This document shows, in pieces, positions 56,391 to 64,000 of a DNA stretch of 64,000 bases. Under the pieces are notes generated by a model. It worked only from the letters and a program-made list of their open reading frames with translations. It did no database searches and had not been told where the DNA came from. The stretch comes from Odiellus spinosus. Its lineage: Eukaryota; Arthropoda; Arachnida; Opiliones; Phalangiidae. The stretch lies in contig OY987226.1 in the NCBI GenBank assembly GCA_963920705.1, forward strand, positions 30,989,686 to 31,053,685, in the 5' to 3' direction. The position numbers and the translations under genes are program-made. Position 1 is the first letter of the stretch; each line of letters begins with the position of its first letter.

Positions 56391-59300
56391 TTTCAAGTGA
56401 AATACTTCGACTGAAGCGAAATACTTCGACTGAAGCGAAATACTTCGACGTAAGCGAAATACTTCGACGTAAGCGAAATACTTCGACGTAAGCGAAATAC
56501 TTCGACGTAAGCGAAATACTTCGACGTAAGCGAAATACTTCGACGTAAGCGAAATACTTCGACGTAAGCGAAATACTTCGACGTAAGCGAAATACTTCGA
56601 CGGAAGCGAAATACTTCGACGGAAGCGAAATACTTCGACGGAAGCGAAATACTTCGACGTAAGCGAAATACTTCGACGTAAGCGAAATACTTCGACGTAA
56701 GCGAAATACTTCGACGTAAGCGAAATACTTCGACGTAAGCGAAATACTTCGACGTAAGCGAAATACTTCGACGTAAGCGAAATACTTCGACGTAAGCGAA
56801 ATACTTCGACGTAAGCGAAATACTTCGACGTAAGCGAAATACTTCGACGTAAGCGAAATACTTCGACGTAAGCGAAATACTTCGACGTAAGCGAAATACT
56901 TCGACGTAAGCGAAATACTTCGACGTAAGCGAAATACTTCGACGTAAGCGAAATACTTCGACGTAAGCGAAATACTTCGACGTAAGCGAAATACTTCGAC
57001 GTAAGCGAAATACTTCGACGTAAGCGAAATACTTCGACGTAAGCGAAATACTTCGACGGAAGCGAAATACTTCGACGGAAGCGAAATACTTCGACGGAAG
57101 CGAAATACTTCGACGGAAGCGAAATACTTCGACGGAAGCGAAATACTTCGACGGAAGCGAAACACTTCGACGGAAGCGAAACACTTCGACGGAAGCGAAA
57201 CACTTCGACGTAAGCGAAACACTTCGACGTAAGCGAAACACTTCGACGTAAGCGAAACACTTCGACGTAAGCGAAACACTTCGACGTAAGCGAAACACTT
57301 CGACGTAAGCGAAACACTTCGACGTAAGCGAAACACTTCGACGTAAGCGAAACACTTCGACGTAAGCGAAACACTTCGACGTAAGCGAAACACTTCGACG
57401 TAAGCGAAACACTTCGACGTAAGCGAAACACTTCGACGTAAGCGAAACACTTCGACGTAAGCGAAACACTTCGACGTAAGCGAAACACTTCGACGTAAGC
57501 GAAATACTTCGACGTAAGCGAAATACTTCGACGTAAGCGAAATACTTCGACGTAAGCGAAATACTTCGACGTAAGCGAAATACTTCGACGTAAGCGAAAT
57601 ACGTCGACGAAAGCGAAATACGTCGACGAAAGCGAAATACGTCGACGAAAGCGAAATACGTCGACGAAAACGAAATACGTCGACGTAAGCGAAATACTTC
57701 GACGTAAGCGAAATACTTCGACGTAAGCGAAATACTTCGACGTAAGCGAAATACTTCGACGTAAGCGAAATACGTCGACGAAAGCGAAATACGTCGACGA
57801 AAGCGAAATACGTCGACGTAAGCGAAATACTTCGACGTAAGCGAAATACTTCGACGTAAGCGAAATACTTCGACGTAAGCGAAATACTTCGACGTAAGCG
57901 AAATACTTCGACGTAAGCGAAATACCTCGACGTAAGCGAAATACCTCGACGTAAGCGAAATACCTCGACGTAAGCGAAATACCTCGACGTAAGCGAAATA
58001 CCTCGACGTAAGCGAAATACCTCGACGTAAGCGAAATACCTCGACGTAAGCGAAATACCTCGACGTAAGCGAAATACCTCGACGTAAGCGAAATACCTCG
58101 ACGTAAGCGAAATACCTCGACGTAAGCGAAATACCTCGACGTAAGCGAAATACCTCGACGTAAGCGAAATACTTCGACGTAAGCGAAATACTTCGACGTA
58201 AGCGAAATACTTCGACGTAAGCGAAATACTTCGACGTAAGCGAAATACTTCGACGTGAGCGAAATACTTCGACGTGAGCGAAATACTTCGACGTGAGCGA
58301 AATACTTCGACGTGAGCGAAATACTTCGACGTGAGCGAAATACTTCGACGTGAGCGAAATACTTCGACGTGAGCGAAATACTTCGACGTGAGCGAAATAC
58401 TTCGACGTGAGCGAAATACTTCGACGTAAGCGAAATACTTCGACGTAAGCGAAATACTTCGACGTAAGCGAAATACTTCGACGTAAGCGAAATACTTCGA
58501 CGTAAGCGAAATACTTCGACGTAAGCGAAATACTTCGACGTAAGCGAAATACTTCGACGTAAGCGAAATACTTCGACGTAAGCGAAATACTTCGACGTAA
58601 GCGAAATACTTCGACGTAAGCGAAATACTTCGACGTAAGCGAAATACTTCGACGTAAGCGAAATACTTCGACGTAAGCGAAATACTTCGACGTAAGCGAA
58701 ATACTTCGACGTAAGCGAAATACTTCGACGTAAGCGAAACACTTCGACGTAAGCGAAACACTTCGACGTAAGCGAAACACTTCGACGTAAGCGAAACACT
58801 TCGACGTAAGCGAAACACTTCGACGTAAGCGAAACACTTCGACGTAAGCGAAACACTTCGACGTAAGCGAAACACTTCGACGTAAGCGAAACACTTCGAC
58901 GTAAGCGAAATACTTCGACGTAAGCGAAATACTTCGACGGAAGCGAAATACTTCGACGGAAGCGAAATACTTCGACGTAAGCGAAATACTTCGACGTAAG
59001 CGAAATACTTCGACGTAAGCGAAATACTTCGACGTAAGCGAAATACTTCGACGTAAGCGAAACACTTCGACGTAAGCGAAACACTTCGACGTAAGCGAAA
59101 CACTTCGACGTAAGCGAAATACTTCGACGTAAGCGAAATACTTCGACGTAAGCGAAATACTTCGACGTAAGCGAAATACTTCGACGTAAGCGAAATACTT
59201 CGACGTAAGCGAAATACTTCGACGTAAGCGAAATACTTCGACGTAAGCGAAATACTTCGACGTAAGCGAAATACTTCGACGTAAGCGAAATACTTCGACG

Positions 59301-59850
59301 TAAGCGAAATACTTCGACGTAAGCGAAATACTTCGACGTAAGCGAAATACTTCGACGTAAGCGAAATACTTCGACGTAAGCGAAATACTTCGACGTAAGC
59401 GAAATACTTCGACGTAAGCGAAATACTTCGACGTAAGCGAAATACTTCGACGTAAGCGAAATACTTCGACGTAAGCGAAATACTTCGACGTAAGCGAAAT
59501 ACTTCGACGTAAGCGAAATACTTCGACGTAAGCGAAATACTTCGACGTAAGCTAAATACTTCGACGTAAGCGAAATACTTCGACGTAAGCGAAATACTTC
59601 GACGTAAGCGAAATACTTCGACGTAAGCGAAATACTTCGACGTAAGCGAAATACTTCGACGTAAGCGAAATACTTCGACGTAAGCGAAATACTTCGACGT
59701 AAGCGAAATACTTCGACGTAAGCGAAATACTTCGACTTAAGCGAAATACTTCGACGTAAGCGAAATACTTCGACTTAAGCGAAATACTTCAACTTATGTG
59801 AAATACTTCAACTTACGTGAAATACTTAAAATTACGTGAAATACTTGAAC
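56391..59850. repeat. 19-bp satellite (GAAATACTTCGACGTAAGC), about 180 units
   Basis: The unit is 19 bases and contains TTCGACG. Variants form zones: GGAAGC, AACACTTCG, ACGTCGACGAAAGC, ACCTCG, CGTGAGC and the consensus. Each end decays (CTGAAGC at the left; AACTTATGTG, AACTTACGTG and AAATTACGTG at the right). No unit on the minus strand contains a stop in any phase, so three overlapping minus frames of about 890-920 codons stay open (VEVFRLRRSISLTSKYFAY-type repeats). They lack ATG starts and are not genes. Confidence 0.97.
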
Positions 59851-60396
59851 TTAACTAAAATCGTAAACTTAACTTTAAGCACAATCTAACCTTTTACCTT
59901 TTTAAAATTACTTTCAATTTCATCTACTTTAAAATATTGAAAACTGTATATATGTAAATAAATAAATAAAGAATCAGGATGTACTTGGCGCGGGAAAGAT
60001 TGCTGGCGCCAAAAGACTGTCGTTTCCCGTGACGCACCTTCCCAAGATTGTTTGGTGGGGGGGGGGGGTCGAATTAGGGTGGACTGTCGGGCCGGCGTCC
60101 AGCGTGAAGCAATCTTTTTCATGTCCATATAAGGAATTCTAAAAGGAATCGGAGCCCGTGATTGGCTATAGGTCACGGGATTCCGTGTTGTAAAATTTGT
60201 ACGAGAAAAAAAAAAGAAAGAGATGAAAACCTCCGATCGCTCAAAAACTCGATAGCGTAATTTCAGCGCCGAAGTCTCCCAATATAAAATAATAGTTAAC
60301 AAGATGGTCAAGCCCATAGGAAAGCCACACCGCATATGGTATAATGCTAACGAGGATATTGCCTTTATGAAAATTTAGATTTTTTGTGCACCCATG
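59851..60396. other. No supported gene; G-run and short hairpin
   Basis: A 149-codon minus-strand frame (59886-60335) shows no domain and includes poly-Phe and poly-Pro from homopolymers. A G-run of about 13 sits near 60055. CCCGTGA and TCACGGG pair around 60148-60172, with an ATTGGC word in the loop. Possibly unique flanking DNA between satellite blocks. Confidence 0.45.
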
Positions 60397-60625
60397 TTTT
60401 AATTTTTCAATTGAACCTTTTTAATTTTTCAATTGAACCTTTTTCATTTTTCAATTGAACCTTTTTCATTTTTCAATTGAACCTTTTTCATTTTTCAATT
60501 GAACCTTTTTCATTTTTCAATTGAACCTTTTTCATTTTTCAACTGAACCTTTTTCATTTTTCAATTGAAACTTTTTCATTTTTCAAATCAAACTTTTTCA
60601 TTTTTCGAATCAAAACTTTTTCATT
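60397..60625. repeat. Inverted satellite units (minus orientation), AACC variant
   Basis: About ten units of TTTTTCAATTGAACC then TTTTTCA. This is the complement of the 20-22-bp satellite with GGTT in place of GTTT. The last units decay (CAAATCAAAC, CGAATCAAAAC). Confidence 0.92.
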
Positions 60626-60639
60626 TCTAGTTTTTTTTA

Positions 60640-60925
60640 TGTTTGGCATCCTCCATGTTTTTTATGTTTGGCATCCTCCATGTTTTTTATGTTTGGCATC
60701 CTCCATGTTTTTTTATGATTGGCATCCTACATGTTTCTTTTTTATGTTTGGCATCCTCCATGTTTTTTTTTTTATATTTGGCATCCTCCATGTTTTTTTT
60801 TTGTTTTTTTTTAAGTTTGGCATCCTCCATGTTTTTTTAAGTTTGGCATCCTCCATGTTTTTTTTTTTTTAAGTTTGGTATCCTCCATGTTTTTTTTAAT
60901 GTTTGGAATCCTCCATGCTTTTAAA
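60640..60925. repeat. CATCCTCC tandem repeat, module 3
   Basis: About ten units of TTTGGCATCCTCCATGTTTT with T-runs of varying length, in the same orientation as modules 1 and 2. Confidence 0.9.
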
Positions 60926-61368
60926 GTTTTTTAGGAATTGCTTGGCTTAGTCATACGCGATTTCTTGTTTCTTGGTTAAAAAAAATGTAATATACATAGA
61001 AGTTCAGGCAATATTGAGGCATAGTGCCGTGGCCGAGTGGTTAAAGCCGTCAAATATATACCATTATTATAAAATATAATAATCCAAGTTCGATTCCTGG
61101 CGGGGGCCGAAAAAAATGGATAGCAAAAGAGTATACGAAGGACTTTCATTACTTTGCTTAATTGTATTAATGTAATTAACATATAATTTAAAGCTATTTG
61201 CATTATTTGTGGTTTTAACCTACGCAATTACTCATTTTTCTACTCGATGACGTTTTTCGTCATTTCTGGGGACATCTGACATCTGACATCTGACTTCAGA
61301 CAGCCCGGTACGTAGTAATAGCCTACACCACCACCCTTTGGGTGTTTGGTGTGGCTAAAAATACAATA
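60926..61368 (+). repeat. Composite module copy 3: leader, tRNA-like segment and tail (diverged)
   Basis: It shares leader (TAGGAATTGCTTGGCTTAGT), tRNA-like segment, the GATGACGTTTTTCGTCATTT hairpin, CATCTGAC repeats and an end like GGTGTGGCTAAAAAT with copies 1 and 2, but with many substitutions. No satellite follows; a foldback begins instead. Confidence 0.85.
61023..61109 (+). ncRNA. tRNA-like segment, copy 3 (best A box)
   Basis: GTGGCCGAGTGGTTAAAGC is close to a Ser/Leu tRNA D arm. AGTTCGATTCC is a consensus-like B box. The T-stem has four of five pairs. The middle (AAATATATACCATTATTATA) is AT-rich with a possible long variable arm and no clear anticodon. The minus-strand frame over it (ARNRTW... 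TTRPRHYA) is a known type of spurious tRNA/SINE translation. Confidence 0.6.
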
Positions 61369-62503
61369 TACTAAAAAAGATGTTGCTTCTAACCCTTAAA
61401 AAGGGCCCTTATCTAACTCGAATCAAACCCGTGAAGGGACACAAATTAGTTGTTAGAGAAATAGCAATAGGCCGTATTATAAATTATTTTGATCTTGAGC
61501 AACTTGTTAATATTTTCCCGGAAACACGTCACAAAAAGCATAACAGGGAAGCTGCACTTCCGAGCGTTAGGCGCCACCGATTTTTAAGCCTACTTTTTCG
61601 TCTGCTACTGCTAGCTTATTCTGGTTTTAACAAGAGCCGAATAGTGCTAAATTTAGAAGTACATGTATATTTTAAATTATTGCATTCAAGTTCTTAATTA
61701 AAATATTTAGTCGAAAATGGAATTAGGGTTATCCGAAAAATTATAGAGGTAATGTATTGTTTTATACCGATATTTCGGAGGTTTAATATATAATGTAATT
61801 TTAACTAAACGTGCACCTTATACGTTCGCAACAAACCAAGTGTTAGAGAAATCTTTTCAAAACGAACCTATTTCGTAAACAAAATTAGCGTTTAGAAGCT
61901 TATTTGTATAATAAAACGTATCATATAGGTTTAAAAATAATACTCACGGAAAGATTTCAATGTAAACTTTCTTTATGCTAAAAATAAATTAGGTAATCCC
62001 TCATACGAGGTTATTAGTAGAACCCAGAGTTGCCAGATTCGTTTTGAAATTTTCGCTAAATCCAAAACGTACAAAGCCCAATTTAGGCGGGAAACAGCCC
62101 AACTGGCAGTTGTGATTAACGGATGTGAACTGACCTACTGATTTATACCGAACTAGAAAAGTTACCCAGCATGCCATGGGAATTTATAATACGGCCTATT
62201 AAATATCTTTAAAATTATAGTTAGTAGATTTAGTCTACTACTTCAAAGATTTTATTATTATTAAATATTTTCCAAAAAACCGATAAAGACGACCTAGGTT
62301 TTTCCTAGGTCGTCTGTTATTCGTTTTTTGGGAAATATTTAATAATAATAAAATCTTTGGAGTAGTAGAATAAATCTATTAACTATAATTTTAAAGATAT
62401 TTAATTGCTCTTTCTCTAACAACTAATTTGTGTCCCTTCACGGGTTTGATTCGAGTTAGATAAGGGATCTCTTTAAGGGTGCGAAGCAACCTCTTTTTTG
62501 TAT
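61369..62503. mobile_element. Non-autonomous DNA element with about 115-bp inverted ends
   Basis: Left end: AAAAAAGATGTTGCTTCTAA, then CTCGAATCAAACCCGTGAAG, running to CCGTATTATAAATT at about 61486. The inverted copy occupies 62181-62200 plus 62404-62503, interrupted by a nested palindrome. The arms are about 90% identical. The 700-base interior (61487-62180) has no transposase. A 105-codon plus frame across the left arm is not a gene. Exact ends and target duplication are unclear because the outer sequence is T/A-rich. Confidence 0.75.
62201..62403. mobile_element. 203-bp palindromic element nested in the right arm
   Basis: AAATATCTTTAAAATTATAG at the left is mirrored by CTATAATTTTAAAGATATTT at the right. 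The arms extend inward to GACGACCTAGG and CCTAGGTCGTC around a five-base loop. ATT is present on both sides (62198-62200 and 62404-62406). Comparison with the intact left arm of the host element (GAGAAATAGCAATAGGCCG) shows exactly this block is extra. Confidence 0.85.
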
Positions 62504-62639
62504 AATTTCTGTCCCTTTTTTTACCAAAAATATACACCTTTTCCCAATTTCACTATTTTGCATTATAGGTCTTTTGAATCTTAATGCTTACTAATGCTGA
62601 ATAAAAAGTTTAGCGTTTAAATGAGGCTTCAATCCATAC

Positions 62640-62960
62640 GTAATTAAGAGCCTGGTACAAATTTCGAACGACAGAGATAAACTAATCTAACCTTACGTAA
62701 AGCAGTAAAAGAGGCATGGGATATTTCGAGGGAATAACTAGCCTAACCGAACCTTACCTAAAAGATTACCAAATGGACGGGGTAGCCCGAGGGATTAACT
62801 AACCTAACCTAATATCTTACAAGAGGGACGGGTCAGCCCGAGCTAGGGAATAACTTGCTAAAGTGACAGGCAAGTTCGTGCGATTAACTAACCTACCCTT
62901 ACGTAACCGTACCTACAAAGTTAGAAGAGGGACGGGCGAGCTCGAGTGATTACATAATCT
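62640..62960. repeat. Degenerate about 65-70-bp tandem repeat with CCTAA motifs
   Basis: Four to five diverged units contain AGAGGGACGGG, then AGCCCGAG, then GATTAACTAACCTAACCT. One unit holds CTAACCTAACCTAAT, the complement of two to three TTAGG repeats, the insect telomere motif. The units are too diverged to be a telomere. Confidence 0.6.
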
Positions 62961-63127
62961 AATCTTAAATTTTATAATATTGAATCGCATGGACAAAAAA
63001 TGGACATGGAAGGCAGAAGAATTCTTTAAAGCAGGAGAACATAATTCAGGAGACCAGAAATATCTGGCCCGTTTATTTAACTCGTTTACATCAAGTTCCG
63101 TTTCGCCTATCCTATTTTACATTCTAA
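62961..63127. other. No feature recognised
   Basis: Short plain sequence between the degenerate tandem repeat and the palindrome. Confidence 0.4.
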
Positions 63128-63302
63128 ATCTTTATTTTTTAATATAAATGAAATCCGCGACTATGATGTGCTTTAGATCCAGACTTTAATAATTGACCAA
63201 CTACTTAAGAGCTAGTAGTTCGCCAAGTAGTTTGCCAATTATTAAAGTCTGGATCTAAAGCACATTCTAGTCGTAAAACTCAAGTATATTAAAAAATAAA
63301 GT
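63128..63302. repeat. Palindromic element (foldback)
   Basis: ATGTGCTTTAGATCCAGACT then TTAATAATTG is mirrored by CAATTATTAA then AGTCTGGATCTAAAGCACAT. The outer arms CTTTATTTTTTAATATA and TATATTAAAAAATAAAG also pair. The loop is about 30 bases with an inner AACTACTT/AAGTAGTT pair. No coding. Confidence 0.8.
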
Positions 63303-63359
63303 GGAGATTGAAAACTTTAAACTTTAAATTTTATGTGTAATTGAGAACTTACCAAGATA

Positions 63360-63560
63360 TGTATTGTAATATTGTAACTTACAATCACATGACAAATCTA
63401 ACCAATGAGAGAGCTATCTGAGATAGAAGCCGGTAAGGGGAGTGGGGTCGAGGCAAGGGGCTCGCGGAGTAGGGCATATCGATCAGAATGTTCAAGGAGA
63501 ACAGTTCTTATAAATAAAGTTATTTTACTCGATATACGTTTGGATTCTTTTATTACAACA
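63360..63560 (+). repeat. 5' LTR of a Mag-like Ty3/gypsy element
   Basis: It runs from TGTATTGTAATATTG to TTACAACA, about 200 bases, with TATAAATAAAG (TATA/polyadenylation signal) at about 63510. The end is fixed by the following TGGTGATAGAGGTGA, a motif typical of Mag-lineage elements. The start could be a few bases later (TGTAAT at 63365 or TGTAAC at 63374). Confidence 0.65.
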
Positions 63561-63578
63561 TGGTGATAGAGGTGATTT
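63561..63578 (+). promoter_or_regulatory. Putative primer-binding site
   Basis: TGGTGATAGAGGTGATTT directly follows the LTR end CA. The position and TGG start fit a tRNA primer site. The tRNA is not identified. Confidence 0.55.
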
Positions 63579-63644
63579 TTCGCGTTTCTCAGTTTATTTC
63601 TCGGGTTATTTACTTCTCTAGTTAATTATACTATATCACTAGAA

Positions 63645-63989
63645 ATGACGTCATTCAAAAGTCCGTTACAATTTGCGCCGGGCGTTGATCCCGCGACAGC
63701 CTGGAAAGAATATAAAGAGAGTTATGAAATTTATGCCGTCGCCGCGAAATTATCTACGGAAACGGTAGCCACTCAACGGGCTACGTTTTTACATGTCCTA
63801 GGCCCAGTCGGACGTCGAATTTATAATACACTTGAGATCGTTGAAGAAGCAGATGCACGAACGGTAGCGAAAGGAATTATTAGCGATTTCGGATTTAACG
63901 ATAGCAAAGGCGGTTTCATTATGCCAGGCCGAAGAAACTTCTCGGACACATGCTCGGGCCATGACTACGAATTGATATTCATATACTGA
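63645..63989 (+). CDS. Start of a Ty3/gypsy (Mag-like) gag, truncated
   Basis: ATG at 63645 lies about 85 bases after the LTR. The translation opens FKSPLQFAPGVDPATAWKEY, then KESYEIYAVAAKL and RATFLHVLGPVGRRIYNTLE. This matches the N-terminal pattern of Mag/CsRn1-type Gag (a W..(Y/F)...(Y/F)E.Y block, then an ATFLH..G....YNT block), the capsid-forming structural protein. The frame stops after 114 codons (TGA at 63987), far short of a normal Gag of several hundred residues. The last 20 or so residues lose the family pattern, so a frameshift near 63900 is likely. The window ends 11 bases later. Confidence 0.75.
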   Translation: MTSFKSPLQFAPGVDPATAWKEYKESYEIYAVAAKLSTETVATQRATFLHVLGPVGRRIYNTLEIVEEADARTVAKGIISDFGFNDSKGGFIMPGRRNFSDTCSGHDYELIFIY

Positions 63990-64000
63990 TAATACGATTA

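Noticed and set aside
56319..59103. Three overlapping minus-strand open frames of about 890-920 codons
   Set aside because: They are the 19-bp satellite read in its three phases. They begin at GTG, not ATG, and contain only the repeat.
59886..60335. 149-codon minus-strand frame
   Set aside because: Composition is driven by homopolymers (poly-Phe from A-runs, poly-Pro from a G-run). No domain, splice or repeat support.
54412..61109. Functional tRNA-Ser or tRNA-Leu genes
   Set aside because: A and B boxes are recognisable, but acceptor pairing is poor and no anticodon arm can be drawn, so only a tRNA-like call is made.
60976..61227. 83-codon minus frame with ARNRTW and TTRPRHYA
   Set aside because: This is the familiar false translation of a tRNA-like B box and A box on the opposite strand.

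Overview
The window looks like a repeat-dominated stretch of an insect (or other arthropod) nuclear genome. The evidence is a BEL/Pao element, Ty3/gypsy elements (one with Mag-like features), an intron-containing PIF/Harbinger transposon with a MADF/BESS partner gene, many AT-rich foldback elements and very long satellite arrays. No bacterial signal (operons, Shine-Dalgarno sites, IS elements) is present. I cannot name the species. The only hints of host genes are one small exon-like segment with good splice signals (1720-1788, minus) and a much weaker first-exon candidate near 9159.

Layout. 1-1.7 kb: a truncated foldback, then a 31/62-bp tandem array. 1.7-8.8 kb: a mosaic of short non-autonomous elements. 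These include one foldback family repeated about four times, two palindromic elements flanked by TTAA (3877-4298, 7189-7665), a TA-flanked element (6873-7048), a CAGGGTTG-ended hAT-like element (5774-5987), and a broken LINE RNase H fragment (minus). 8.8-12.8 kb: mostly featureless AT-rich DNA. 12.9-14.3 kb: a 15-bp minisatellite of about 94 units without a single length change. 15,436-18,879: a complete PIF/Harbinger element with 47-bp inverted ends, a TTA target duplication and two convergent multi-exon genes, each carrying what looks like one frameshift.

19.4-23.3 kb: a decayed Ty3/gypsy-like element on the minus strand (protease, zinc knuckle, gag, primer-binding site, partial LTR), split by a 1.44-kb foldback. 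23.3-27.1 kb: a BEL/Pao element on the plus strand (LTR, primer-binding site, intact 983-codon gag-protease-RT frame). It breaks off in the polymerase and is joined to an inverted integrase piece, which in turn is cut by satellite DNA.

27.1-54.1 kb: one continuous satellite of 20-22-bp units around the palindrome TTTCAATTGAAA, roughly 1,200 copies, with clear higher-order structure. 54.1-61.4 kb: three copies of a composite module (CATCCTCC tandem repeat, tRNA-like A/B-box segment, conserved tail) alternating with satellite blocks, and a separate 19-bp satellite (56.4-59.85 kb). 61.4-64 kb: a foldback with a second foldback nested in its right arm, a degenerate tandem repeat carrying TTAGG-like motifs, a palindrome, and the 5' end of a Mag-like gypsy element (LTR, primer-binding site, start of gag).

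The genes present all serve mobile elements: Harbinger transposase with its MADF partner, and gag, protease, RT and integrase pieces of LTR elements. The most unusual part is the 27-61 kb region, where a satellite with a palindromic core, a tRNA-like composite module and a second satellite are interleaved in a repeating order.
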